Source of the DNA: Sulfurimonas sp.
GTDB lineage: Bacteria > Campylobacterota > Campylobacteria > Campylobacterales > Sulfurimonadaceae
DNA: 64,000 bases
NCBI RefSeq assembly: GCF_028714655.1
Contig: NZ_JAQTLY010000006.1
Span: forward strand, 1 to 64,000
Direction: 5' to 3'
Shown: piece by piece, positions 17,237 through 26,654 of the stretch
Numbering within the stretch: position 1 is the first letter of the stretch
How the letters are laid out: every line of letters starts with the position of its first letter
Made by a program: the position numbers and the translations under genes
The notes under the pieces: generated by a model
What the model was told of the DNA's origin: nothing
Database searches by the model: none
The model's input: the letters and a program-made list of their open reading frames with translations, nothing else

Positions 17237-19582
17237 TCACTCTCTACCGCACATGATTTTATATTCACAATAGATACAACTCTTCAAATCTTCGCACTTG
17301 CTAAAGTTTACATCCTCAACACAAAGCAAATCTTTTATATTTGATTCTAAAACAGCAAGTTTTTCTTTTAAAAACGGCTCATCTACTATTTTTGACTCTT
17401 TGAGGTCATAATATCCGCAACCGACGACATTGCCGAAATTTTGGGCTAGAAGATAGTAAAACTCTAGCTGAAAATCGGTTGCTTCAGCGAAATTTTTCTC
17501 CGTGTAAAGAGGATATGAACCTGTTTTATAGTCAAGGACATAAACCTCATCCGCTCTCTTATCAACCCTGTCTATCTGCCCTACCAGTCTCATTCCTGCA
17601 AAGTCGGTCTCTAAGCTTGCCTCACACTGCTCCACTTTCCAGCCATCATAAAATCTTTTAATCTCATTTTGGCAAAAGATATCCATTCTTCTTTTTTGCA
17701 TAGCGATAAGGTACTTCTCAAGTTCGCTCTTCCCGCAAACTGTGTCTAACTCTGCATGCAAATCTTTTTTCATCTCACTAGCATCTGTGTAAAAACTTTT
17801 TTTTGTGTAGAGATTTTTAAGCGCTTCGTGAATATCCAAACCTATCTCATACTCACGGGGCATATCTTTTGGTATCTCGTGATTTTCTATCTGTTTTATG
17901 TATCTGTAGTAATATTTTCTCTTGCATGTGAGAAATGTTTTGAGTCTTGTTGCGGAGAGTTTTTTGTCTTTAAAACTATACTCTAAAACTATCTCTTGTT
18001 CTTCATATAAATTCGGCACTGCTTTGTCAAAAAGTATCCCTGCATAATCAGTTTCAGAGTAAATATTTTTCTCTTTTATGCCAAGCTGTTTTAAAAATCT
18101 TGAACCGCTGCTCTCTTTGGATTTTACAAAAGAGATAGCAACCTCTTTGCTTTTGTTTATCAACATCTCATAGTAGTGCTTTTGCAGACTCTCTCTATCG
18201 CTCATCGTCGGCAGATTTGCGGCCTCTCTGACGGCGGTGTTTAAAAACATATCTTTTTGGCTCTTTTTCGGAACATTTGAATCATCAAAATCGACTATCA
18301 CAACCGCGTCAAACTCTACCGCGCGAGTCTCTAAAACTCCCATTACGGTTACTTTTCCGCCCCGCACATCATCTAGCGTTCTTGCACGCAATCTTTGCAG
18401 AAAAACACTAAGGAGCGATTTTATACTCATCTCTTTCATAAAGGGCAAAATATTTTTAAAGCAGTAAAGCTCCTCTTCGTAGATTTTCAGCTCTCTTTTG
18501 TCTGCAAAACTCTCTTTATACTTTTTTAAAAATTCTAAAATATCCGCTTCTTGACTGCTTTTATAGTAAATTTTAAAAAGCTCTGCATAAAACTCATCTC
18601 CGACTCGCGCCAGTCTTGCTTCATTCTCTTTAGAGTCCTGCTCTATAAACATACAAGCAGCGTCTAGTTTCTCATAAATATCTGTTGAGCTAAATGGCTC
18701 ACCCATCGCAAAGTTAAAGTTTGATTTCTCATCAAAACTCTTCAATATTTGCGAAAACTTCTCATCGGGCAAAATAACTGCAATATTTTCAGGTTTGTAG
18801 CCCATTTTTACAAAATCATACAGCTTCTTTTGGACAAATGCCGCTTGCAAAATCGGCTCGCTAAAAGATTCACATGTAACTTTTTTATTTTGCTCTAATC
18901 TATCTTTTTGGAGTATCTCTTTTGTGTTTAGTGAGATTTTATACCTAAAACCCTGCTCCAACTCCACGCCTAGCTCCAAAAACTTGCTCTGCATTTTGGT
19001 ATTGAATCTTGTAGCGTTGAAGATAATATCTACAGTACAAAATTGTGTGCATCTCTCTAAAAGCTCTAACTCAAAGTTAGTCAAATGTCCCTCTATATGA
19101 AGCTCAATATTTTTATGGGTTTTTGCAAAATTCTCATTAAACGCATAAAGTTTTGGTAAAAATATTTTATCAAGAAGCTTTTTTTGACTACATAGAAGTT
19201 CATATCTGGCATATAACTCTTGAAGTATGGCTATATGTTCTTCATATTCGCCGTAAATATCGGAGATACTTAACTTTTTTATATCATAAAGCTCTGCACT
19301 CAGCTCTTCAAAAAATTTAAATATATATGACGAATTTTTTGTAAAAGTAAAAAAGTTTCGCTGGATTTGCAACTTTGAAAAGGATTTGAAGTCGGATGCC
19401 TCCAAAAGGAGTAAAACTCTGCCGTCGCTGTCTAATGTTTTAAAATCTTTTACTATGCAGAGCTTGGATATAAAGTCGCTCATAGTGATGTAGTTTGGCA
19501 AAAAGAGGGTATCTCCCTCAATCCTCAATTGCTCATGTCGGATTGCGCGGGCTGATGGCAGGACTATAATAGAATTATTCAT
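17237..19582 (-). CDS. addB: AddB-type PD-(D/E)XK nuclease subunit
   Basis: This 781-residue protein has a divergent helicase-like N-terminal part (no clear Walker A) and a C-terminal RecB-type nuclease. The nuclease is visible as QIDRVDKRADEVYVLDYKTG with its catalytic D and K, and four cysteines (LTCKRKYYY and CIYCEYKIMC) of the AddB iron-sulfur staple. It is the partner of AddA in break resection. Its length fits epsilonproteobacterial AddB, which is shorter than the Bacillus protein. Confidence 0.88.
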   Translation of the reverse strand: MNNSIIVLPSARAIRHEQLRIEGDTLFLPNYITMSDFISKLCIVKDFKTLDSDGRVLLLLEASDFKSFSKLQIQRNFFTFTKNSSYIFKFFEELSAELYDIKKLSISDIYGEYEEHIAILQELYARYELLCSQKKLLDKIFLPKLYAFNENFAKTHKNIELHIEGHLTNFELELLERCTQFCTVDIIFNATRFNTKMQSKFLELGVELEQGFRYKISLNTKEILQKDRLEQNKKVTCESFSEPILQAAFVQKKLYDFVKMGYKPENIAVILPDEKFSQILKSFDEKSNFNFAMGEPFSSTDIYEKLDAACMFIEQDSKENEARLARVGDEFYAELFKIYYKSSQEADILEFLKKYKESFADKRELKIYEEELYCFKNILPFMKEMSIKSLLSVFLQRLRARTLDDVRGGKVTVMGVLETRAVEFDAVVIVDFDDSNVPKKSQKDMFLNTAVREAANLPTMSDRESLQKHYYEMLINKSKEVAISFVKSKESSGSRFLKQLGIKEKNIYSETDYAGILFDKAVPNLYEEQEIVLEYSFKDKKLSATRLKTFLTCKRKYYYRYIKQIENHEIPKDMPREYEIGLDIHEALKNLYTKKSFYTDASEMKKDLHAELDTVCGKSELEKYLIAMQKRRMDIFCQNEIKRFYDGWKVEQCEASLETDFAGMRLVGQIDRVDKRADEVYVLDYKTGSYPLYTEKNFAEATDFQLEFYYLLAQNFGNVVGCGYYDLKESKIVDEPFLKEKLAVLESNIKDLLCVEDVNFSKCEDLKSCIYCEYKIMCGRE

Positions 19583-19596
19583 AGGTTAATTATAAC

Positions 19597-20103
19597 CTAA
19601 TATTCTACCACTTCCTTGCTTCTTGTATCTGTTTTGATGTTATAAAACCTCTGGGCATCTTCCACGCTCACTTTTGCCATAATATCCCATCTTCCCTCTT
19701 GAGGAAGCTTGATTGATTCAAAAGTGTAAACGCCGTTCTCAGTACTGTGCTGGTTTAGTTCTTGATCATGCTTATGATTATCCGGTCTTGTTACGACTAC
19801 TTTTATCTTTGCATTATTTACGGGATTGGAATTTATATCGCTGACTTTATATTTTATAACATAATTTTGTGCTTCAAACGCATCCGTAATATACTCGACT
19901 TTGTATTTTTTATTAAAATCGATTGCAGCTTTTAAAATGTCGTTTGCCTTTGCATCTGCTTCGTGATAGCCCATCATATATGTATCGCTCTTCTCGACAG
20001 GCATTTTATTTGTGATAATTATAGTTGCTACGCATGCACTAAATACAAATATGATTGACGCACCGATTGCGTATGGCCAGATTTTGCCGCTACTTTTACT
20101 CAA
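19597..20103 (-). CDS. FixH-like membrane protein of the cbb3 cluster
   Basis: This 168-residue protein has one N-terminal membrane helix (about 10-30) and a periplasmic beta-rich domain with NAKIKVVVTRPDNH and GRWDIMAKV. It resembles the FixH/CcoH family that assists cbb3 oxidase assembly. The ATG overlaps the preceding gene by 8 bp. It is the last gene of the ccoNOQP-containing operon. Confidence 0.75.
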   Translation of the reverse strand: MSKSSGKIWPYAIGASIIFVFSACVATIIITNKMPVEKSDTYMMGYHEADAKANDILKAAIDFNKKYKVEYITDAFEAQNYVIKYKVSDINSNPVNNAKIKVVVTRPDNHKHDQELNQHSTENGVYTFESIKLPQEGRWDIMAKVSVEDAQRFYNIKTDTRSKEVVEY

Positions 20104-20794
20104 TTTTTTGCCCTCTTATAAATAGCTTTCTTTTGATGTACATAAATATACCGTAAAGAATAAAACCGTAAAATAACACTTTTACAACTAGTATGCTGTT
20201 TTGATTTGCGCTTCCTACCGCATTTGCAAGAACTACGCCTTTACTCTTTGCAACCTGCTCTGCGATATCTGCATAACCGTTAAACATAGATCCCGAGTAC
20301 TTGCCTAGCACTTCACCCTCTTTTGCTTTTTGAGCCAAAAGGGGAATAATAGTTCCTCCGTAACTAGAGGCTATCTCTTTAAACGATGAAAAACCGTCAC
20401 TGTAAAAAACCGCCATTACAAATGCCTGCACGGCTGAAGCGACCGGACTAAGTATCTGTTTTTTGTCAAAATACTCATATAAAGATGCAGGTTGTGCCAA
20501 AATATCTACTTTAGAATTATTCTCTGAAAATGTAAGCAGTATCGTAGGTTCGCTAAACTCTTTCATAAGCTCTTTTTCGTAATCTACTATGCTCATACCT
20601 TGGGGCAACTCTTTAAGCATTATAAGTCTTAAAGATATTCCTGTTTTCTCATAGAGTTCTAAGCCCAATTTTTCAATTTCGGCACTAAATGCAGGATTGA
20701 AAATAACTTCATCTTTATATAAATATTGTGCGCTAAGCGAAACATTAAAAACAAATGTGAGGATGAGGGCTATAAGCCCTCTTGAAATCTTCAA
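20096..20794 (-). CDS. TPM-like membrane protein of unknown function in the cbb3 operon
   Basis: The 232 residues start with a signal peptide (to about SLSA) and a periplasmic domain that recalls the TPM/psb32 fold: ELYEKTGISLRLIMLKELPQG and ILLTFSENNSKVDI. The protein ends with one membrane helix (about 200-222) and a basic tail. The resemblance to TPM is by pattern only. Position between the 29-residue peptide and FixH suggests a role in oxidase biogenesis. Confidence 0.6.
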   Translation of the reverse strand: MKISRGLIALILTFVFNVSLSAQYLYKDEVIFNPAFSAEIEKLGLELYEKTGISLRLIMLKELPQGMSIVDYEKELMKEFSEPTILLTFSENNSKVDILAQPASLYEYFDKKQILSPVASAVQAFVMAVFYSDGFSSFKEIASSYGGTIIPLLAQKAKEGEVLGKYSGSMFNGYADIAEQVAKSKGVVLANAVGSANQNSILVVKVLFYGFILYGIFMYIKRKLFIRGQKIE

Positions 20795-20803
20795 TGAAAT
20801 TTC

Positions 20804-20893
20804 CTAACCGATAAAAAGATGATTTGGAGTAAGAACTGCGTAAAGTGTATAAAGAGCCATAACTACAAGCCCCCAAGAAATAATTTTTTCCAT
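20804..20893 (-). CDS. 29-residue membrane peptide in the cbb3 operon
   Basis: A short frame from the ATG at 20893, eleven nt after the DUF4006 stop, with a GGA-containing ribosome-binding stretch (AAAGGATAAATT). It encodes MEKIISWGLVVMALYTLYAV and a short LTPNHLFIG tail, a single hydrophobic helix. It fills most of the gap between the DUF4006 gene and the TPM-like gene. Tiny subunits of this kind (CcoM, CydX) exist in other oxidases. A role here is inferred. Confidence 0.6.
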   Translation of the reverse strand: MEKIISWGLVVMALYTLYAVLTPNHLFIG

Positions 20894-20903
20894 AATTTAT
20901 CCT

Positions 20904-21113
20904 TTACTTCGCATCGACAATATGATCTGCTTGTTTTGAGCCGAACATTTTAATAGATGCTTCATCTTTAATATCATAAAAATTATTCGCACTTCTGTTT
21001 TGAACATTTATACCCCAAATCGTCAATCCGACCAAAATACACAGTAACAGTACGGTTGCAACTAACATGCCGGTTATTCCATCAAGAGAAAATATGCTTC
21101 TATTTTCATTCAT
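20904..21113 (-). CDS. DUF4006 small membrane protein
   Basis: This 69-residue protein has one membrane helix (about 12-34) and the family segment SLDGITGMLVATVLLL. DUF4006 proteins are found next to ccoNOQP in Campylobacterota. Function is unknown. It is ten nt downstream of ccoP. Confidence 0.8.
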   Translation of the reverse strand: MNENRSIFSLDGITGMLVATVLLLCILVGLTIWGINVQNRSANNFYDIKDEASIKMFGSKQADHIVDAK

Positions 21114-21123
21114 ACCAGACCCC

Positions 21124-22047
21124 TTATTTGCTTAAGCTAGTGATATAAGCACCAACAGCTTCTTTTTGTTTATCGTTAAGTCTATCAAATTTCGGCATAA
21201 CACCGATAACACCTTTTTTACCGTGCGTTAAAACAGTAGTTACAAGTGCCGGTGAAAATTTAGCTATATTTGGCGCAACACTATCCATGCCGATTCCGCC
21301 CTCACCATGACAACTTGCACAAGTTCCTGCAAAAATTTCAGCACCATCACCCTTCATACCGTTAGCTACATATTTAGAAACGGCAGCAATCTCTGCATCC
21401 GTAATCAAAGCACCTGTACCGGCATTAAAGAGACCGTTGCGATCGGGCATCGGCATTTCCATACCTAAAAGCTTGTTGTTTGAACCTTTTTCTATAACAT
21501 GCTTAACAGATTTTTCGTCTATTCTTTTATTTAGATTTGCTGCTGCCCCATTAATACCGTCTGCATTAATTCCATGACAAACTTTACACTCTGCAAGAAA
21601 AACGGACTCACCCATTTCAACCAATTTGTCACCGGCAAGATTTTTATGCTTTGCTTCAAATTTTGAATTGTGCAGAGCAACATCTTCATTGTATTCACCG
21701 ATTTGTGAGTACGCATTTACGGGATATCCTATCGTAAAATACCACATACCCCAAACCATTGTCAGTAAAAACATAACTGCCCAGCCTGTAGGCAACTCAT
21801 TTTTATACTCTCCTATCCCATCCCAATTTTCATCGGCAAGTTCACCGCTTGCGCTGTCAACCTGCATTTGACGAACATATTTAACTACGACAAATACCGT
21901 AATAGTTACAAGCGAAACAGCTCCCGTAACTGCAAGCATATTGACGATATCGCCGTTTAGTCCGCCCTTTGAACCGCCTACCGACAAGTAGGTAGCACCA
22001 AGCATTACGGCTATTATTATAATTCCCCAAAGATAAAGCTTATTCAT
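21124..22047 (-). CDS. ccoP: cbb3-type cytochrome c oxidase subunit III (diheme)
   Basis: This 307-residue subunit has membrane helices in its first 125 residues and two class I cytochrome c domains marked by CKVCH and CASCH. Downstream methionines (MPMPD and MPKFD) are likely axial ligands. It carries electrons to the catalytic subunit CcoN. Fourth gene of the operon ccoNOQP. Confidence 0.93.
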   Translation of the reverse strand: MNKLYLWGIIIIAVMLGATYLSVGGSKGGLNGDIVNMLAVTGAVSLVTITVFVVVKYVRQMQVDSASGELADENWDGIGEYKNELPTGWAVMFLLTMVWGMWYFTIGYPVNAYSQIGEYNEDVALHNSKFEAKHKNLAGDKLVEMGESVFLAECKVCHGINADGINGAAANLNKRIDEKSVKHVIEKGSNNKLLGMEMPMPDRNGLFNAGTGALITDAEIAAVSKYVANGMKGDGAEIFAGTCASCHGEGGIGMDSVAPNIAKFSPALVTTVLTHGKKGVIGVMPKFDRLNDKQKEAVGAYITSLSK

Positions 22048-22056
22048 ATATCTCTC

Positions 22057-22263
22057 CTATTTCTCTTTGTCATCATGAGATTTTGCCGATACCGGAGCAT
22101 CGGAAATATCATCTTTTAGTGCCATATTGCTATAATTTTCATAATCAACTCCATCAACATCTCTCTTTTTACTGTACAGATGGTATATATAACCATAGAG
22201 TGCAATCACAAGAAGTGTAGTTAATATAAAGTATCCGTAAGCCTGAAGTTGTGCAATATCCAC
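22057..22263 (-). CDS. ccoQ: cbb3-type cytochrome c oxidase subunit IV
   Basis: This 68-residue single-helix protein (helix about 12-30, followed by HLYSKKRDVDGVDYE) fits CcoQ, which stabilises the oxidase complex. It is ten nt downstream of ccoO and upstream of ccoP. Confidence 0.85.
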   Translation of the reverse strand: MDIAQLQAYGYFILTTLLVIALYGYIYHLYSKKRDVDGVDYENYSNMALKDDISDAPVSAKSHDDKEK

Positions 22264-22272
22264 TACAAACCT

Positions 22273-22965
22273 CTACTTAAGACTATTCAAATATGCAATT
22301 AATGCAACTATTTCAGGAATCTCACCGCGAGCAACTGCATCTTTAACATCTTGATCTCTCATATCTGCTGCAATTACTTTCGCCTCTTGTAATGCGATAG
22401 CATTTGCATCAGCGATACTGCTTCCCATTTTTACAACTTTAGTAGTTCCGTCTTTCATCGGTACCGGTTGGTTATAAGGAACTGAGAAATGCTGCGCGAC
22501 CGTCAACTGCTCTGCAAATGCTGTATTTATATCAGCCTTGTTTGTAAAGAGCCATCTAAATGCCGGCATAACAGAACCCGGAACAACAGAAGGCGGATTT
22601 TTCATATGATTTTCATGCCAGTCGGTAGTTCTATAGTTACCTACACGCATCAAATCGGGACCTGTTCTTTTAGAACCCCATAAAAATGGTCTATCATATG
22701 CATATTCTCCGCTTAATGAGTAATGGCCGTAACGGTCAGTCTCTGATTTAAAAGGACGAATAAGCTGTGAATGGCACGCATTACAGCTGTTTTTTATATA
22801 AACATGACGACCTGCCAACTCTAAAGTAGAGTATGGAGCCGTACCGATAACCGGACGAGAAGCTTGAGCAAAGTTTGGAAGAATCTCTATCAAACCTGCA
22901 AACGAAATTACCAAAAACACGCCTACCGCAAAAAAGAACGGATGTTTTTCTAACCAATGAAACAT
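22273..22965 (-). CDS. ccoO: cbb3-type cytochrome c oxidase subunit II (monoheme)
   Basis: This 230-residue subunit has an N-terminal membrane helix (about 10-30) and one haem c site CNACHSQ, followed by the characteristic ETDRYGHYS and the GPDLMRVG segment. It receives electrons from soluble cytochrome c and passes them to CcoN. Confidence 0.95.
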   Translation of the reverse strand: MFHWLEKHPFFFAVGVFLVISFAGLIEILPNFAQASRPVIGTAPYSTLELAGRHVYIKNSCNACHSQLIRPFKSETDRYGHYSLSGEYAYDRPFLWGSKRTGPDLMRVGNYRTTDWHENHMKNPPSVVPGSVMPAFRWLFTNKADINTAFAEQLTVAQHFSVPYNQPVPMKDGTTKVVKMGSSIADANAIALQEAKVIAADMRDQDVKDAVARGEIPEIVALIAYLNSLK

Positions 22966-22980
22966 ATTTTATCCTTTCTA

Positions 22981-24474
22981 TTAAGCGCCCATAGGCGATG
23001 CATTTTGCAATTCATGCTCTTCAACGGGGCGAGCAGACATAGTTTTATATATGTTATATGCAAACATTAAAAAACCAACTAGATATAAAAGACCGCCGAC
23101 ACCGCGAATAGTATAATAAGGGTGAAGAACCGTAACCGTATCTATAAAAGAGTAAGCCAAATTACCAAACTCATCATGCGCACGCCACATCATACCTTGA
23201 GTAATACCTGCAATCCACATAGATGTAAAGTACAGAACAACACCAAGAGTTTGAATCCAGAACTGTGCCGCCATCAGTGACTTAGAGTATATCTCTCTCT
23301 TAAATACGCGAGGAGCCATATGATAAAGAGCCGCCATAATCATAAATCCGACCCATCCAAGAACGCCGTCATGAACATGTCCAATAATCCAGTCTGTAAA
23401 GTGAGCAATCGCGTTAACAGATTTTATAGCTTGAATCGGACCCTCTAGCGTTGAGAACATATAGAATGTTGAAGCTAAAATCATAAACTTAATAAGCGGA
23501 GAAGCCGCAACTTGCTGCCACTCACCCTTCATAGTAAGAAGCATATTTATAGCAGAACCCCAAGACGGAAGAATCAAGATTACAGAGAAAATCGAACCCA
23601 TCGTCTGCATCCAGTCAGGAACAGTCGAGTATAAAAGGTGATGTCCGCCCGCCCATAAGTAAACAAACATCAATCCCCAAAAAGAGAGTAAAGAGAGTTT
23701 ATATGAGTAGATTGCCTGACCCGACTCTTTTGGCAAAAAATAGTAAATCATCGCAACTATAGGAACCGTAAAACCGAATGCAACAGCATTATGACCGTAC
23801 CACCACTGAACAAGCGCATCATTTGTACCCGAATACATAGAAACGGAGTGATACCATGAACCGATTCCGCTCTCACCTGCTGCAGATGTTGCAAACATTG
23901 TAGGTATTTCCATATTGTTAAATAGATAAAGCATTGCTATACCTAAAAATGTTGCTATGTAATACCATACTGAAATATATAGGGATTTCTCACGACGAAT
24001 ACCGATAAGACCAAATATACTCGCACCAAAAATAACCCAAACAAGAACAACTGCAATATCTATCGGCCATTCAAATTCAGCATACTCTTTTGAAGTTGTT
24101 ACACCTGCTAAAAGTGAAACAACAACAGCTGCTACCACTACTATGTAGAGCCAAAAATGCAATTTACCTAAAAACATTAACAGCCGCGATTCAGCCATTG
24201 ACACCTTTAGCACTCTTTGACCGACATAATACCAAGTGGCAAAAACACCACTCAGCGTGAAACCAAATATTACCGCATCCGTATGCAACGGACGAAGACG
24301 ACTGAAGTTAGTATATTCAGCCAAACCCTCACCGAGGATTAAATTAAAATTTGGAAAAGCAAGTTGAAATGCCAAGATTACACCGATGAGCATACCGACA
24401 ATCCCTAAAAGAATTGTCGTAAGCATAAACATCTTTGCAATAGTATAGTCATACTCTAATGGACGATTAACCAT
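22981..24474 (-). CDS. ccoN: cbb3-type cytochrome c oxidase subunit I
   Basis: This 497-residue haem-copper oxidase catalytic subunit has about 12-14 membrane helices. Copper and haem ligands lie in WYGHNAVAFG, AGGHHLLYS and the HVHDGVLGW segment. It reduces oxygen to water at low oxygen tension while pumping protons. First gene of the operon. Campylobacterota usually have cbb3 as their principal oxygen reductase. Confidence 0.96.
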   Translation of the reverse strand: MVNRPLEYDYTIAKMFMLTTILLGIVGMLIGVILAFQLAFPNFNLILGEGLAEYTNFSRLRPLHTDAVIFGFTLSGVFATWYYVGQRVLKVSMAESRLLMFLGKLHFWLYIVVVAAVVVSLLAGVTTSKEYAEFEWPIDIAVVLVWVIFGASIFGLIGIRREKSLYISVWYYIATFLGIAMLYLFNNMEIPTMFATSAAGESGIGSWYHSVSMYSGTNDALVQWWYGHNAVAFGFTVPIVAMIYYFLPKESGQAIYSYKLSLLSFWGLMFVYLWAGGHHLLYSTVPDWMQTMGSIFSVILILPSWGSAINMLLTMKGEWQQVAASPLIKFMILASTFYMFSTLEGPIQAIKSVNAIAHFTDWIIGHVHDGVLGWVGFMIMAALYHMAPRVFKREIYSKSLMAAQFWIQTLGVVLYFTSMWIAGITQGMMWRAHDEFGNLAYSFIDTVTVLHPYYTIRGVGGLLYLVGFLMFAYNIYKTMSARPVEEHELQNASPMGA

Positions 24475-24880
24475 CTATAGACTCCTTAAAATTCAAAGCA
24501 ATTATGTTTAATTAAATTTATTAAACATATTAACATTAGTATAGTAACAGTATAAATATTTAAGAATTCTTAAACGGTGACATTTTTCTGACATTTTTAC
24601 TATTCTGTTAATTTTTTATTTACTTTTAACGCTAAATTAACAATAAGATGTTCTAAAATTTAACAAATATCATAGTAGTTAAAAATTATGGAAAAAGTAT
24701 ATTAGACTTCTTGCAAACCAAAGATCCTGAATCAAGTTCAGGATGACGGAAGTTCACAAATCTAGTCATTCCAAGCTTGTACCACAAGGGTATTTCCTTT
24801 GGTCACTTGGAATCTAATTTTTAGGTTATGCAAGAAGTCTATTAAGTGATAAAAAAGTAAAGAGAAGAGGAGATAAGTTT
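24475..24880. other. Intergenic region upstream of ccoN
   Basis: 406 bp without a gene between carA and the divergent start side of ccoN. The first 220 bp are very AT-rich and probably contain the cco promoter, which I cannot place with confidence. The rest is a MITE-like repeat (24702-24843). Confidence 0.6.
24702..24843. repeat. MITE-like repeat with terminal inverted repeats, copy 1
   Basis: The element begins TTAGACTTCTTGCAAACC and ends GGTTATGCAAGAAGTCTAT, so the ends are inverted repeats of about 17 nt. The inner part contains a second pair, AGATCCTGAATCAAGTTCAGGAT. A copy of the same length in opposite orientation lies at 31728-31865, and a tiny derivative at 33974-33994. It carries no frame. 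Such short non-coding elements may be mobilised in trans. Confidence 0.75.
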
Positions 24881-26026
24881 TTATCTTCTTATCAAAGATA
24901 AAAACTCACCAAATATATATCTGCTCTCTTTTGGACCGGGACTTGATTCAGGATGGTGTTGGACTGAAAAGATTGGAGAGTCGTTGTACTTTAATCCCTC
25001 TATCGTATTGTCAAAAAGATTGGTGTGCGTAACCTCTGCAATCTCTACGATATTATCAGGAACATTGTAGTTATGATTTTGAGCGGTAATCTCAACCAAA
25101 CCTGTTTTCATATTTTTAACAGGTTGATTTCCGCCGTGGTGACCGAATTTTAGTTTATATGTATTGTATCCGTGAGCGATAGAGAGAAGCTGATGCCCCA
25201 AACAGATTCCAAACATCGGAATTTTTGCAGCTATTAGCTTTTTAATCTCTCTTTGTTCATTTTTTAACACAAGAGGATCTCCCGGTCCGTTTGATAAAAA
25301 GACACCGTCTATCTCTTTGGCGTTGTATCTTCTTACTAGCTCATCGCCGTTAAAATTGTTAGGAATAACCTCTACACCGATATTTGCACTTACCAACTCA
25401 TTTAAAATATTTGTTTTTACACCAAAATCTAAAACTACTACATTTGCTTGAGGAGTCGGTGCTTCGTCATATTTAAAATCTCTATCGTTATATGTTGATT
25501 GGGTGTGCTTGTAAGAAACTTTTGTGCTAACTTGCTCTATATAGTTGATATCTTCAATTCTCGGAGAGTTTTCTAAAATCTTTTTTAGCTCCTCTTTATC
25601 GCTAATCTCGGTAGATGCTATCATCATCATAGCACCCTCGCTTCTTAGCATCTTTGTTATATATCTTGTATCTATGTCGCAAATACCCATAACATTTTGC
25701 TCTATTAAAAAGTTAGCAAGGGAGTTCTCTGCTCTAAAATTTGAGTATCTGTCTTGATATTTTCTTACCAGCATGCCCTTTGCATGAGCCGCACAGCTTT
25801 CCATATCTTGAGAGTTAACGCCGACATTCCCTATCTCAGGCATAGTAAATGTTACAAATTGACCCGCATAAGATGGATCAGACATTATCTCTTGGTAGCC
25901 GCTCATAGAGACATTAAAAACAATTTCACCTACTACGGTATTAGATGCACCAAAGCTGTTAGCTTCTAAAAATGTTCCGTTTTCAAGATAAATCCATGCT
26001 TTTTTTTTCGCCGCGTTCATACTCAT
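24881..26026 (-). CDS. carA: Carbamoyl-phosphate synthase small subunit
   Basis: This 381-residue glutaminase subunit provides ammonia for carbamoyl phosphate in pyrimidine and arginine synthesis. The N-terminal CarA domain (GYQEIMSDPSYAGQ) is followed by a class I glutamine amidotransferase with Cys in FGICLGHQ and His/Glu in QHHPESSPGP. Two starts, at 26026 and 26020, are possible; the GGAG box suits either. It directly follows the DUF507 gene with no gap. carB is not in the window. Confidence 0.95.
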   Translation of the reverse strand: MSMNAAKKKAWIYLENGTFLEANSFGASNTVVGEIVFNVSMSGYQEIMSDPSYAGQFVTFTMPEIGNVGVNSQDMESCAAHAKGMLVRKYQDRYSNFRAENSLANFLIEQNVMGICDIDTRYITKMLRSEGAMMMIASTEISDKEELKKILENSPRIEDINYIEQVSTKVSYKHTQSTYNDRDFKYDEAPTPQANVVVLDFGVKTNILNELVSANIGVEVIPNNFNGDELVRRYNAKEIDGVFLSNGPGDPLVLKNEQREIKKLIAAKIPMFGICLGHQLLSIAHGYNTYKLKFGHHGGNQPVKNMKTGLVEITAQNHNYNVPDNIVEIAEVTHTNLFDNTIEGLKYNDSPIFSVQHHPESSPGPKESRYIFGEFLSLIRR

Positions 26027-26578
26027 TTACTCCATTCCTCTCTTTATCATCTCTTCTCTGTATAACTTTTCATATAATATATCAAACTCGTCCGTTCCGG
26101 GAATATATCTCTTTTTATATGTTTTAATCTTATCCATTATCGCATTGTCCAGCTCCGAAGACTCGCTAACAAACGATGTAATCGCGTTATAGATGATGTT
26201 TTTGATACGGTTTTCCGTAACATCAAAATGAATCAAATCTTCTTCATAAAGTTCATCAAGAATCTTATGCGAAAGATCGGAATATCGCTCTTCATAGTTC
26301 AATATAATACCAAACTCGGGAGCTAGTTTTTTCTTTATCATAAAAAAAAGCTGTCTCTCGTCAACAAGGTTAAATTCTATCTCTTGCTGATTAGCTTCAC
26401 AGATTTCATGAGCTTTTTCTTCAAGTGCAACCTCTTGCTTAATGTTATGTAACAATATTTTTTGTGCCTCTTGCATAACCGGCTCAAGACCCTTTGTCAT
26501 TGTAACAACACCACTTTTATTTAAGTCTATTGCGATTTTGTTTGATATGTGAGGTACAGTTTTTAGTGATATTTTCAT
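26027..26578 (-). CDS. DUF507 family protein
   Basis: This 183-residue, mostly helical, charged protein contains two sections of similar pattern (EEKAHEICEANQQEIEFN and LDELYEEDLIHFDV). It belongs to DUF507, which is regularly found upstream of carA in Campylobacterota. Function unknown. No signal peptide or membrane segment is seen. Confidence 0.75.
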   Translation of the reverse strand: MKISLKTVPHISNKIAIDLNKSGVVTMTKGLEPVMQEAQKILLHNIKQEVALEEKAHEICEANQQEIEFNLVDERQLFFMIKKKLAPEFGIILNYEERYSDLSHKILDELYEEDLIHFDVTENRIKNIIYNAITSFVSESSELDNAIMDKIKTYKKRYIPGTDEFDILYEKLYREEMIKRGME

Positions 26579-26654
26579 CGATAGACCTTAGTTACATTAA
26601 AATAAATTTTGTAATTTTACAATAAGTAAGGTTAGTTTACGATTAGAAAAAGAG

